The notes below the pieces were generated by a model, which did no database searches, was not told where the DNA came from, and was given only the letters and a program-made list of their open reading frames with translations. Shown here piece after piece: positions 7,787 through 14,824 of a stretch of 23,534 nucleotides of DNA. Source of the stretch: a virus. The stretch is taken from IMG/VR virus record IMGVR_UViG_3300025889_000965, positions 1-23,534 of that record. The stretch is one strand, 5' to 3'. Position numbers and translations under genes: made by a program. Numbering within the stretch: the first letter of the stretch is position 1; the number at the start of each line of letters is the position of its first letter.

Positions 7787-9346
7787 CTACGGTTGAACTT
7801 TGGCTGTGTCAAGCACCTCCTCTCGATATAAGTTGAGCAGGGATTCCATGTCCTCGGTCTTGCCGTCGAGCGAGTCGTACAGCTTGCGCTCCACGCCACT
7901 GCCGCACAGCCTGACCACAAGGCAGGGGTTCTTCTGGCCCGCACGGTGCACGCGGGCGTTGGCCTGATGGTAGATCTCGTTCGACGTCACAGGGCCCCAC
8001 CACACAACCGTGTTGGCCGCATGCAGGGTCACACCGTGCGAAGCCGCCGCAGGCTGGATGAGCAGTACCCTTGGCTCAGGCTCGGTCTGGAACGCGGCAA
8101 AGATCCTCGTACGCTGGGCCACCGGTACGCTGCCGTCGATGACCTCGACAGCGATCTTGTCCTTCTTGAGCCGCTCTTCGAGCACCTTGATCGTGTGCCG
8201 GTACGGGACGAAGACCAGCACTTTGTGAGTGCTTTCCTCGATGGCTTCCAGCAGAACGTTGTAGCGGTTCGTGATGTCGAACTCGACAGTGTTACCGTCG
8301 TCAGAATACACCGCACCAGATGAGACTTGCAGGAGCTTGTTGAGGTTGGTCGCGGCATTGACTGACGTCACCGTCTCAGTGCCCGCCGACATGATGAACT
8401 GATCTTTCAGGAGCTTGTAATACTTAAGTTGTTGCGGTGTAAGTTCTACCTCCCGTGTGGTGTATAGAAGCTCTGGTAGGTCAAGGCACTCTTCCTTGGT
8501 GAAACGAATGGCGGGTTGAAGCACGCGGTTGACGATTTCCGCAGCGTTATTCTTCTGCTTCCATTTGAACTGCGTGACTTTCCACATCACCATGTCACGG
8601 AAGCTGTAGAAGTTCCTCGGCACCGAGTCGGGGTTCAGCATCTTGGCAAGGCCGTAGGCATCGGTCGGTGCTTGGGACGCCGGGGTGCCAGTTGCCATCC
8701 ATAGCCACGTGTCGGAGGTGATCAGTTCGTTGATAGCCTTCCACCGGTTGGTCGTCGCGGTCTTCACCGCGTTCGCCTCGTCAATGATGACAAGGTCGAA
8801 GCCCCCGGCCTTCAGCTCCTCCAGCACCGTCTGAACGCCGTCGAAGTTGATGATGACGAACTCGGCATCGGACTGAATGATCTTGGCCCGCTTGCGCCTG
8901 TCGCCATAGGCCACGTCGACGCGCCGGTGCATGACCACCTTGAACAGATCCGCCTGCCATGCCGAAGACATGATGGACAGAGGACAGATCACCAGTGCAC
9001 GTCTGATGTAGCCCTTGTTCATCAGGTAGTCAGCCGCCCATGCGAACGATGCGGTTTTGCCTGTGCCCGGGTCGTTGAAGCAGAAGGCCCGCTTGTGCAG
9101 CGTCATGAACGATGCTGTCGTCCGCTGGTGGTCGAAGGGCTTGTAGATCCCAGGCCACTTGTAGCGGCGCTCGATGGGGGAGGGTACCCCCTTGACGCCG
9201 ACGTTCTTCAGCACCCGCGCCTCATCCAGCCCCCAGTGGACAAGTACGCGACCATCGTCAAGCAACTTGCTTTTCGGGATGGTGTTCAGCACTCGCTGAG
9301 GGTTGCGGAGCTTCAACAGCAGGGCTTTGTTTTGTATTACTTCCAT
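7787..9346 (-). CDS. Snf2-like superfamily 2 DNA helicase/translocase
   Basis: This 519-residue, two-domain ATPase carries motif I DPGTGKTA (92-99), motif II DEAN (189-192), motif III ATGTPASQ (218-225) and motif VI QANARVHRAGQ (461-471), with R-x-x-R-x-GQ as in Snf2/Rad54-type translocases. The N-terminal ~70 residues precede a Q-motif-like FDHQ (71-74). Phage members are thought to remodel or unwind DNA during replication or recombination. The start MEVIQNK at 9346 was preferred over an in-frame GTG at 9358 because an AAGG lies just upstream, although the spacing is long. The first 89 nt overlap the end of the upstream gene. It is followed after 28 nt by the gene at 7758. Confidence 0.9.
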   Translation of the reverse strand: MEVIQNKALLLKLRNPQRVLNTIPKSKLLDDGRVLVHWGLDEARVLKNVGVKGVPSPIERRYKWPGIYKPFDHQRTTASFMTLHKRAFCFNDPGTGKTASFAWAADYLMNKGYIRRALVICPLSIMSSAWQADLFKVVMHRRVDVAYGDRRKRAKIIQSDAEFVIINFDGVQTVLEELKAGGFDLVIIDEANAVKTATTNRWKAINELITSDTWLWMATGTPASQAPTDAYGLAKMLNPDSVPRNFYSFRDMVMWKVTQFKWKQKNNAAEIVNRVLQPAIRFTKEECLDLPELLYTTREVELTPQQLKYYKLLKDQFIMSAGTETVTSVNAATNLNKLLQVSSGAVYSDDGNTVEFDITNRYNVLLEAIEESTHKVLVFVPYRHTIKVLEERLKKDKIAVEVIDGSVPVAQRTRIFAAFQTEPEPRVLLIQPAAASHGVTLHAANTVVWWGPVTSNEIYHQANARVHRAGQKNPCLVVRLCGSGVERKLYDSLDGKTEDMESLLNLYREEVLDTAKVQP

Positions 9347-9725
9347 AGTATGCGTCACACCTTTTAATGGCTTCGTCTACAAAACGGTTCCATTCTCGTT
9401 TTGTTACGTTTTCTTTTACAACGTCAAGGATGAAATTAGCCAATCCTTCACGGATGCGGGACCGCCTTGGTTTCAATGCGCCGATCTCCGAACAACGTTT
9501 AGTTATTTCCATGCCTATCTGTTTTCTCTCATCCTTAGTGAGAGGTTCTTCTAAGAGCGTATTCAGGTACGCGATTCTACGTTTCAGGCAATCAATCTGT
9601 TCTGTCGGTGTAAGTTTTTCAGGCAGCTCCCATCCTAATAAGTTCACACCACGGACCGAAGGCCGAGTCGAGAACGAACCTTCACGTTTATAGAACTGCT
9701 GACTTTCAGCGGTGTGTTTGTACAT
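9258..9725 (-). CDS. Conserved phage hypothetical protein, AT-rich gene
   Basis: This encodes 155 residues. The core begins near residue 30 (LLGWELPEKLTPTEQIDCL) and continues as charged helices, including a likely coiled coil about 40-75. The last ~25 residues are low complexity (Pro/Ala/Ser), as expected because that stretch overlaps the helicase coding region out of frame by 89 nt. The ATG at 9725 has a GGAG 8 nt upstream and lies 4 nt after the exonuclease stop. Bases 9360-9720 are visibly richer in A and T than the neighbours, which hints at separate acquisition. I recall similar phage proteins with LGWELP near the start but no known function. Confidence 0.75.
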   Translation of the reverse strand: MYKHTAESQQFYKREGSFSTRPSVRGVNLLGWELPEKLTPTEQIDCLKRRIAYLNTLLEEPLTKDERKQIGMEITKRCSEIGALKPRRSRIREGLANFILDVVKENVTKREWNRFVDEAIKRCDAYYGSNTKQSPAVEAPQPSASAEHHPEKQVA

Positions 9726-9729
9726 GGGG

Positions 9730-10260
9730 TCACTCCAGAGTGAACTTACTCTTCTTCGCCATGTGAATCAATCGCATCGCTTGAGTCTTGGCATCATCAA
9801 GCGCTACGTGTCCGGTACCTACACGCTCGATACGGTCCTTGAGGAACATCGCGGCCATCGTTCGGTAGCACCTGTCGTTCCAGAAGTGCCAAGGCACATC
9901 GTGTTTGATAGCCCGGTACGCAGCGGCCAGCAGTGCGTTGTCGAAGTTGGCACCGTTGCCCCAGACAACTGCTTCCTCCAGCGGGGGCATCCACACCGCG
10001 AGCTTGATCAGGGCAACCTCAAGCGAGGTGCCACCCTTGAACGCGGCCTCTCTCGCCGCATCAGACTGCTTGCTCCACCACTCAAGGGTGCTCTTCTGTG
10101 CACGCAGGCCTACTGCCTTGCACGACTCCGCGTCAATCGTGACGTAGAACTCGCCCTTGATCTCCTCTTCGACGCTGAACTTTACAGCTCCAATAGACAG
10201 GATGATGTCCCCCGGACGTGTACCGAGGGTCTCAATATCTACCATGACATGTTGTTTCAC
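9730..10260 (-). CDS. DEDDh-type 3'-5' exonuclease (RNase H fold)
   Basis: This encodes 176 residues with the DEDDh metal-binding set: D8/E10 in MVDIETLG, D107 in GANFDNALL, and H151 with D156 in GHVALDDAKTQA. The family cuts DNA or RNA from the 3' end. Stand-alone phage members resemble the RNase T and exonuclease VIII-type sheets used in repair, recombination or RNA trimming. The start is a GTG at 10260, chosen because a CTAGGAG site lies 5 nt upstream and it keeps the metal site close to the N-terminus. Longer upstream starts would run into the structured leader. PolA already has its own proofreading domain, so this one probably has another substrate. Confidence 0.85.
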   Translation of the reverse strand: MKQHVMVDIETLGTRPGDIILSIGAVKFSVEEEIKGEFYVTIDAESCKAVGLRAQKSTLEWWSKQSDAAREAAFKGGTSLEVALIKLAVWMPPLEEAVVWGNGANFDNALLAAAYRAIKHDVPWHFWNDRCYRTMAAMFLKDRIERVGTGHVALDDAKTQAMRLIHMAKKSKFTLE

Positions 10261-10377
10261 TTGTGCTCCTAGACAAACGGAAATCGCTTGAGGGACAAAG
10301 TCCGTCAAGCTCGAAGCCCCGAAGGGCGGACAAGCCTAGCACCTTACGATGCTAGGCGGTATAGGGAGAACCCGGGG
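10261..10377 (-). other. Structured 117-nt leader before the exonuclease gene
   Basis: Three hairpins can be read in series: GCTTGA (10286-10291) with TCAAGC (10305-10310) plus an inner GGAC/GTCC pairing; GCCC-GAA-GGGC near 10316-10328; and a perfect 8-bp stem GCCTAGCA (10334-10341) with TGCTAGGC (10350-10357). A fourth, CCGGGG/CCCCGG, overlaps the stop of the HNH-like gene. None has a T tract. No known riboswitch or tRNA shape is recognised. A TTGACG on the minus strand near 10306 could be a -35 box, but no good -10 follows. Confidence 0.45.
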
Positions 10378-10644
10378 TCAGCCCCCGGACTTCGGTCCCT
10401 TGAAATTGCGTGCGCTATTTGCGCTGAAGCTCTTCAGCTTCACGTTCCCTGGCTTGCTCTTGCCACCATCCTTGATGGGGGTAACGTGGTCGAGAGCTTT
10501 GCCTTTCCGTGACGCCTTGCCGTTCTCTTTGTCCCAAGCACGTCGGGCCCGCTGGCGTTCGGACTGCTTGGCGCGTCCCCCATTGGCAAGAAAGTCTTGA
10601 TACTCCTTCTTGTGGTCGCGGTCAGCCTTGTTCTTGTAAGGCAT
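10378..10644 (-). CDS. Small HNH-like endonuclease protein
   Basis: This encodes 88 residues. The N-terminal half is very basic (KNKADRDHKKEYQDF, then many Arg). The second half has ALDHVTPIKDGGKSKPGNVK followed by SANSARNFKG. The DH-x2-P-x3-GG-x4-N order matches HNH nucleases: DH is the first catalytic pair, with the Asn of GNVK and the later N-x-x-K in place of the last residues. No CxxC zinc knuckles are present, so the fold is minimal. It could be a nicking or packaging-associated nuclease or an inactive DNA-binding relative. The ATG at 10644 has a GGAGG site, and the upstream stop is one nt away (TGAAATG). Confidence 0.7.
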   Translation of the reverse strand: MPYKNKADRDHKKEYQDFLANGGRAKQSERQRARRAWDKENGKASRKGKALDHVTPIKDGGKSKPGNVKLKSFSANSARNFKGPKSGG

Positions 10645-10645
10645 T

Positions 10646-11329
10646 TCAACCTCCATTCAGCCCGTTGTGCGGGCAAGACATCACAACGCAGTGTCTCCTG
10701 CACAGCCCCGAAGGATTCGGATTCCACACGCCTGTACGGTGTGCGTTCTCAAGGCGCTTGACGTCAGCCATCCACTGCTGCCAATAGATCTTCTCTTGCT
10801 CAGCGGTGTACACCGCTGGCTTGAACGTGTTCGCCACAACGAAGAGCAGCCCTGCCTTGACCTTCTTGATCTCCGGGAAGTGCTTGAAGACCATCAAGGC
10901 CATGAGTTCAAGCTGCGCAGTGTCCGCGTACTTGGCCGACTTGCCGGTCTTGTAGTCGATGACCCGCGCCGTGCCCGTCTCACGGTTGACGATGAGCAGG
11001 TCAGCGATGCCCCGGCACCAGACGCTCGGATCTTTGAACCCACAGGGCTCGAAGTCCTTCGTCAGCCCCATCTCGTACTCGCAGAACTTCTCTCCAGGCA
11101 GCGCACGGAGTGTGTCAAGTTGGCCCTTGACATAAGAGAACTCCGGGGGCAATGGTTTGCCGTCCCGGACGTAATGCTCTGCTGCCTCGTGGAAGTTGGA
11201 GCCGTACAGCGTGGCCTCGGTGTACTCAGGCTCCTTGTAGTTCCTTGCGACCTTGATCTCAAAAAACTTTTTTGGACAAGTCTTGAACGACTTGAGAGAC
11301 GAGAACGACCAAGGTCCGGGCAAGCTCAT
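10646..11329 (-). CDS. Cas4/RecB-like PD-(D/E)XK nuclease with likely Fe-S cysteines
   Basis: This encodes 227 residues. It opens with WSFSSLKSFKTCPKKFFE, the usual start of Cas4/AddB/PDDEXK_1 proteins, giving the first cysteine, C18. The active site is H47 in FHEAAEHY, D110 in GIADLLIV and D125-x-K127 in VIDYKTGK, followed by Q139 (motif QLELMAL). The C-terminus has C210, C214 and C219, which with C18 would form the four-cysteine iron-sulfur staple of this family. Members cut ssDNA ends in recombination or repair. It overlaps the preceding small gene by ATGA and has no other ribosome-binding site, so it is probably translationally coupled. In phages such proteins sit with PolA and help process DNA ends. 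The exact substrate is unknown. Confidence 0.88.
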   Translation of the reverse strand: MSLPGPWSFSSLKSFKTCPKKFFEIKVARNYKEPEYTEATLYGSNFHEAAEHYVRDGKPLPPEFSYVKGQLDTLRALPGEKFCEYEMGLTKDFEPCGFKDPSVWCRGIADLLIVNRETGTARVIDYKTGKSAKYADTAQLELMALMVFKHFPEIKKVKAGLLFVVANTFKPAVYTAEQEKIYWQQWMADVKRLENAHRTGVWNPNPSGLCRRHCVVMSCPHNGLNGG

Positions 11330-11529
11330 GACGTGGCAGCGCGGGCCATAGGCCCGTCCTCCATGATGGATAGCGTGTGCTGGAGGATACGCGCTTCGGT
11401 GCCAATATGCAAGGCCACTTCACGTGCCTCGGCGTAGCGGTGCTCAAGGCACAGGTCGTGCGCCTGCCGAAGCATTTTCTCCATCCTTATCATCGGCATA
11501 GCGTAGTCGATGATCTCGTCAGTCGTCAT
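11326..11529 (-). CDS. Small helical hypothetical protein between PolA and nuclease
   Basis: This encodes 67 residues starting MTTDEIIDYAMPMIRMEKML, almost entirely alpha-helical and Met/Ala/Glu-rich. The segment HDLCLEHRYAEAREVALHI resembles one TPR-like helix pair. The ATG at 11529 was chosen because a GGAG lies about 7 nt upstream inside the end of the PolA gene. The gene overlaps PolA by 11 nt and the nuclease by ATGA, linking the three in translation. A helper or adaptor role for the polymerase or nuclease is an inference from position only. Confidence 0.7.
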   Translation of the reverse strand: MTTDEIIDYAMPMIRMEKMLRQAHDLCLEHRYAEAREVALHIGTEARILQHTLSIMEDGPMARAATS

Positions 11530-13384
11530 GCAGTTCTCCATAGTTGTAGCCCCACTTCGATTCACAGTTCAGCGGGCACCCCTGTGCCCAGTCAGGCACC
11601 CAGCGCATGCAGGACTCGACGTAAGCCCTCGCCGCTTGGCGCTCGTCTTCGCGAGCCAATGCTATCACGCTGTCATGCACAGTGAGTTTGACGGGTAACT
11701 TGCGAGAGATGCGTAGCATCTGACTCATGACGATGATACGTGCCAGTGCTTGGGTGAGGTTCTCGATGAGCTTTCCACCGTAGATGTTCACCACACCAGT
11801 GTCGTCCTTGTAGCGCCACTCAACGAAGCGCACACCCTGTGCACGGTGGAGTTGTGGGTAGCTGATATAGAGGCCACTGGGCAGCTTGATACCCTTCTTC
11901 CCCTCAACCAACGCCACACCCTCACGCCCCAGCCACATGCTCTCATCGTTGTACATAGCGCGGATGGCGTCTTCTCCCCGTGCCCACAGGTCAACGATGC
12001 ACGGCACGCTACTACGGTAAGTGTCGATGATCTTCTCGCACTCTACGATGTCAAGGTCGACCGACGGAGTTGCTGCCTTGAGCGTCGCCTTGAGCTTACC
12101 TGCACCGGTCTGGTAGCCGCAGCCGAGCGTCACCGTCTTACCGACAAAACGTTCTAGCTTGTTAGCCGGAGTGATGGTCTTACCGTAGATCTTTGTCGCC
12201 AACTTACAATACGCATCGACCTTGTTGGCGAAGTCGTTGACCAGATCCTCCTGCCCCGCCAGCCACGCGAGCACCCGCGCCTCGATGTTCGAGGAGTCGC
12301 AGTCGATGATGACGTAGCCCGGGGGTGCCTCGATGCAGGCCTTGAGGTCGGTGTTGCCACGCGAGGGCAGGTTCTGGAGGTTGACCCCATCGCCCCCTGA
12401 GGAGCGCTTGGTGCGGGCATAGGCGTACTTGAGCGGCACGGGGAAGGCACCGCCCCGGGTTGCGATCCCGATGAAGCGCTCGGTGCGCGTCTCCTCCAAG
12501 GTGCTCTTCACCCCAAGCCTCGCAGCGGCCACAGCCTGCACCCGCTCATCCTCGTGTTCAAGGAGGGCCTTCATACCCGGGTCGGTCTTGGCGAAGGCGA
12601 AGGTGGGCTTGTTCGTGGTCGGGCTGATCTTCGTCGGTGGGTCAACGCCGAAGCCCTTGAGCACCTCTGCGAACTTCTGGTTGCTCATCAGCGACTCGAT
12701 GTCCACTGCGGCGGCACACAGCAGGTTCGCCTTGCGGGCCCGCACCGCTGCGAGGTGTGTCTCCAGCTTGTCTCGGTTGAGCCGGAGCATCGGCTCGGTG
12801 AACATGCGGATGTGCAGGTCGATGAGCTTCAGTTCCTCAAGGGGGTAGGGGCCTCGAATGTCCGCCTCGGTGGGGTTGTACCAGCCACTGGACATGAGGT
12901 GCCACAAGTCATGGCACAGGTCGACGTCGAGCAGGCAGTATTCAGCGTACTGTTTGAACTCTCCCGGAGACATGTCGGAGCGCCTACGCCCCATCATGTT
13001 CATGACATAGGTACCCTTGTCCTCCAGATGGTAGCGCTTGGCCAGAGACGCCAAGGAGTTGTTCCGGGCGCTGAACATGCCTCGTCCCATGCTGAGGGTG
13101 TCGAGCCACACGCGGGGCTTGACCCCGAACTTCCACGACAGGATGGCACCGTCGAAGAGCGTGTTGTGGCACAGGACCGCATACTGCCCCCACGGCACCG
13201 CATCGCACCACTGCTTGATCTCAAGGTGGGTGCCAGAGACGACTTCCTTCGACCCATCCGGCCAGCGCACACCGAGCATGATGACTTCAAAGCGCGGGTC
13301 GCGGATGTACTCCTCGGTGGTGAGTTTGGTGAGGCTGTACTCTCTGTCGTAGTAGGTTTCAAAGTCGAGTGTGACTATCTCCAT
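11519..13384 (-). CDS. polA-like: Family A DNA polymerase with 3'-5' exonuclease domain
   Basis: This 621-residue protein is the replicative polymerase of the phage. The N-terminal DEDDy proofreading domain has D7/E9 in LDFETYYD, D78 in HNTLFDGAIL and Y149-x3-D153 in YCLLDVDL. The polymerase domain has motif A with D363 in CDSSNIEARVLAWLAG, motif B RFVGKTVTLGCGYQTG (R412, K416, Y424) and motif C TVHDSVIA with H570-D571. Motif C carries Ser where family A usually has Glu (HDE). Some phage polymerases vary here, so I expect an active enzyme. There is no 5'-nuclease domain. The start ATG overlaps the VRR-NUC stop as TAATG. An in-frame upstream extension reads through the neighbour gene out of frame and was rejected. 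Confidence 0.95.
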   Translation of the reverse strand: MEIVTLDFETYYDREYSLTKLTTEEYIRDPRFEVIMLGVRWPDGSKEVVSGTHLEIKQWCDAVPWGQYAVLCHNTLFDGAILSWKFGVKPRVWLDTLSMGRGMFSARNNSLASLAKRYHLEDKGTYVMNMMGRRRSDMSPGEFKQYAEYCLLDVDLCHDLWHLMSSGWYNPTEADIRGPYPLEELKLIDLHIRMFTEPMLRLNRDKLETHLAAVRARKANLLCAAAVDIESLMSNQKFAEVLKGFGVDPPTKISPTTNKPTFAFAKTDPGMKALLEHEDERVQAVAAARLGVKSTLEETRTERFIGIATRGGAFPVPLKYAYARTKRSSGGDGVNLQNLPSRGNTDLKACIEAPPGYVIIDCDSSNIEARVLAWLAGQEDLVNDFANKVDAYCKLATKIYGKTITPANKLERFVGKTVTLGCGYQTGAGKLKATLKAATPSVDLDIVECEKIIDTYRSSVPCIVDLWARGEDAIRAMYNDESMWLGREGVALVEGKKGIKLPSGLYISYPQLHRAQGVRFVEWRYKDDTGVVNIYGGKLIENLTQALARIIVMSQMLRISRKLPVKLTVHDSVIALAREDERQAARAYVESCMRWVPDWAQGCPLNCESKWGYNYGELHDD

Positions 13385-13677
13385 TACGTGTTCTCCCAAA
13401 GCCAGCGGTCGAGCAGATCGAGGGTGTCTTCTCGCACCACCATAGCAGTGCCCCCAGCCTGTTCGATCTTCGTCATCTCGTGCTCTTGTAGTGCGGTGGG
13501 CTTGTTGAACCCAGCCTTGCACTCCACGCCCAAGAACTTCCCACGGTGACACACGATGATGTCGGGGATACCTGAACGGCCATAGCCCCCCGTGACAGGG
13601 TAGAAGTAGTACCCCTTGTGTTTCTTGATGATCTCAACGGCTTTCGCCTTGACTTTGGATTCAGGTGTGTTAGCCAT
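13384..13677 (-). CDS. VRR-NUC domain nuclease
   Basis: This encodes 97 residues. The single domain has the VRR-NUC pattern: an N-terminal helix (VKAKAVEIIKKHKGYYF), G/S loop VTGGYGRSGIPDIIVC with D39, and FLGVECKAG with E52-x-K54, then Q64 in LQEHEMTKI. These form the PD-(D/E)XK metal site seen in FAN1 and in many stand-alone phage enzymes. Phage members are thought to be structure-specific nucleases, for example for branched DNA. It ends at the PolA start (TAATG), so the two are co-translated. The ATG at 13677 has only an A-rich leader and no clear Shine-Dalgarno sequence. Confidence 0.92.
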   Translation of the reverse strand: MANTPESKVKAKAVEIIKKHKGYYFYPVTGGYGRSGIPDIIVCHRGKFLGVECKAGFNKPTALQEHEMTKIEQAGGTAMVVREDTLDLLDRWLWENT

Positions 13678-13693
13678 GTTTTTTCGGTTCTAG

Positions 13694-13711
13694 TGCTGTG
13701 GTGTTACAGCA
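13694..13711 (-). other. Small hairpin before the VRR-NUC gene
   Basis: A 6-bp perfect stem TGCTGT/ACAGCA (13694-13699 and 13706-13711) with a 6-nt loop lies directly after the stop of the 44-residue gene. The minus strand continues CTAGAACCGAAAAAACATG, so there is no T tract. It may mark an mRNA processing or pausing point between the small-gene chain and the replication block. Confidence 0.35.
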
Positions 13712-13846
13712 TCAGAACAATGCGGGTTCACCTTGCCCACGTTGGGCACGGTCTTGCTTGGCGAACCACCGTGCGACCAGTACGCGCTCCGCGTCGGTCT
13801 TGAAGGGCCACGCCCAGCGGGCGAGTGTCAATCCTGATGGGTGCAT
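13712..13846 (-). CDS. 44-residue Trp/Arg-rich small protein
   Basis: The frame encodes MHPSGLTLARWAWPFKTDAE at its start and ends RAQRGQGEPALF. The first base of its ATG (13846) is the last base of the preceding stop codon (TGATG), the coupling style used throughout this cluster. The composition looks like a real small protein: W11, W13 and W28 and alternating hydrophobic and basic residues, continuing RVLVARWFAKQ. It fills an otherwise empty spacer. No homologue is recognised and there is no Shine-Dalgarno sequence of its own, so translation would depend on reinitiation. Confidence 0.55.
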   Translation of the reverse strand: MHPSGLTLARWAWPFKTDAERVLVARWFAKQDRAQRGQGEPALF

Positions 13847-14538
13847 CATACGGTTTTCTTTACGACATAGTCATGGAAGACAGCGCCACGCGCTTTGTTG
13901 CCGACTTCACAGTTGCGAACCCAAACACACTTGTTGTTCTTGAGGTTGCGCCAGTGCCCCCGGCGCTCATGCCAACGGGGACTTGCATGTGTACCTCCTT
14001 GAGGTTCTGCCTTCGGTTTTGGCGGCTCTACAACGATGGTATTCCAATCATACAACGGCACCTTACCTTGGCGAATCCGTTTGGCATGGTTGGCCCGTTT
14101 TACTGGTAAATACCCGGTCGCAGTGCGGGAGTTCAGTGTCAATAGGAAGTGGGTTATAAGGGCGAGATAACCACCAGTATTGCCTTTCCCAACGACAAAA
14201 CCTGAACCGTCATAATGTGCGACTTGGATATGGCCTGATTCATCTGTCCTGTACTGAAACGCCATATCATCAAACACGTCCTTTTCGTCACGCGCCAGAG
14301 GTAAACATCCCGTTACGGTCCCTTCGTCGTTTTGCATAAGCAGCAGTAAATGGGACATATTTTTTATCTGGACGACGACTGCTACCATTTGGAAAGGAAG
14401 TCGCAACTTCGGTAACTCTGTACCTACATCTATGTACTCATCAGTTGTTTCTACCTCGAACCAGTGAAATTCTGTTGCATCAAAGTCTGCTGCTTCATTT
14501 GGCAGCAGGCTTGACATAGCAGCTATCAGCGGTGTCAT
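13846..14538 (-). CDS. Conserved phage hypothetical protein with C-terminal HxSPRxHxRRGH motif
   Basis: This encodes 230 residues. The N-terminal two thirds are an unrecognised globular region. The C-terminal part carries HASPRWHERRGHWRNLKN, then VWVRNCEVGNKARGAVFHD. I recall that block from phage proteins of unknown function, where it ends a region of about 200 residues. The His/Arg/Cys content would suit metal or nucleic-acid binding, but that is inference. The start MTPLIAAM at 14538 was chosen because GGAGG is 5 nt upstream. An ATG three bases earlier would be too close. The gene is AT-rich relative to its neighbours, suggesting a separate origin. It contains one copy of the TTTACTGGTAAA word at 14099-14110. 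Confidence 0.8.
   Translation of the reverse strand: MTPLIAAMSSLLPNEAADFDATEFHWFEVETTDEYIDVGTELPKLRLPFQMVAVVVQIKNMSHLLLLMQNDEGTVTGCLPLARDEKDVFDDMAFQYRTDESGHIQVAHYDGSGFVVGKGNTGGYLALITHFLLTLNSRTATGYLPVKRANHAKRIRQGKVPLYDWNTIVVEPPKPKAEPQGGTHASPRWHERRGHWRNLKNNKCVWVRNCEVGNKARGAVFHDYVVKKTV
14099..14110. repeat. TTTACTGGTAAA word inside a coding region
   Basis: This is the same 12-base palindrome as at 21208, 22455 and 23517. Here it lies inside the 230-residue gene, where it encodes LPVK on the minus strand. It may be chance or a second class of site. Confidence 0.4.
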
Positions 14539-14603
14539 CATTCCCTCCACAACAAGAGAATCAGTGTGATAACGATGTTGGCAATCGCGATGAGTTCAAT
14601 CAT
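14538..14603 (-). CDS. 21-residue hydrophobic membrane micropeptide
   Basis: ATG at 14603, preceded by AAGGA at a spacing of about 6 nt, opens a 21-codon frame that starts MIELIAIANIV and ends ITLILLLWRE. It is almost wholly hydrophobic and long enough for one transmembrane helix, with a charged C-terminal RE. Its start overlaps the upstream stop as ATGA, and its stop TGA shares its last base with the next ATG, matching the coupling pattern of the whole cluster. Possible roles include membrane anchoring, interference with a host membrane protein or a lysis/superinfection function. None is shown. Confidence 0.6.
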   Translation of the reverse strand: MIELIAIANIVITLILLLWRE

Positions 14604-14824
14604 GGTTTGTCCTTCGTTGGCGGGTTCCAGATCCATATGACAGCCTTGGCTTCCGTCTTCCCGCACTTGGACAGCAGGCCCTCGTCTTCCAGAGCCTTGC
14701 GCCAACGGTAGATCGTGCCTCTGTCGAGCCCGGTCAGCTCAGTCAGTTCGTCAATGGTTCTCGGGGCCTTGACCCACAAAGCCAGCATGTCTGCGCACTT
14801 CTTGATGTTGTCAGATCTTGCCAC
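14600..14824 (-). CDS. Winged helix-turn-helix protein
   Basis: This encodes 74 residues. RTIDELTELTGLDRGTIYRW (about 22-41) is a clear helix-turn-helix, followed by RKALEDEGLLSKCGKTE and a beta-wing ending AVIWIWNPP. This is the layout of MarR/IclR-type winged helices, without an effector domain. It starts with GTG at 14824, supported by AGGAGG 5 nt upstream, and overlaps the DUF3310 gene by 14 nt. It is a candidate regulator, possibly of the palindromic sites described below, but no binding evidence is visible. Confidence 0.78.
   Translation of the reverse strand: MARSDNIKKCADMLALWVKAPRTIDELTELTGLDRGTIYRWRKALEDEGLLSKCGKTEAKAVIWIWNPPTKDKP

Noticed and set aside
10261-10377. Possible tRNA or riboswitch in the multi-hairpin leader
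   Set aside because: The stems do not form a cloverleaf, no CCA end or anticodon arm is seen, and no known riboswitch core could be matched by eye.
12554-13549. Long rightward open frame opposite PolA (331 codons)
   Set aside because: It lies opposite polymerase and exonuclease motifs, and its composition is that of an antisense frame.
13385-13552. N-terminal extension of PolA to 13552
   Set aside because: It would read out of frame through VRR-NUC active-site codons. The TAATG junction at 13384 gives a natural start.
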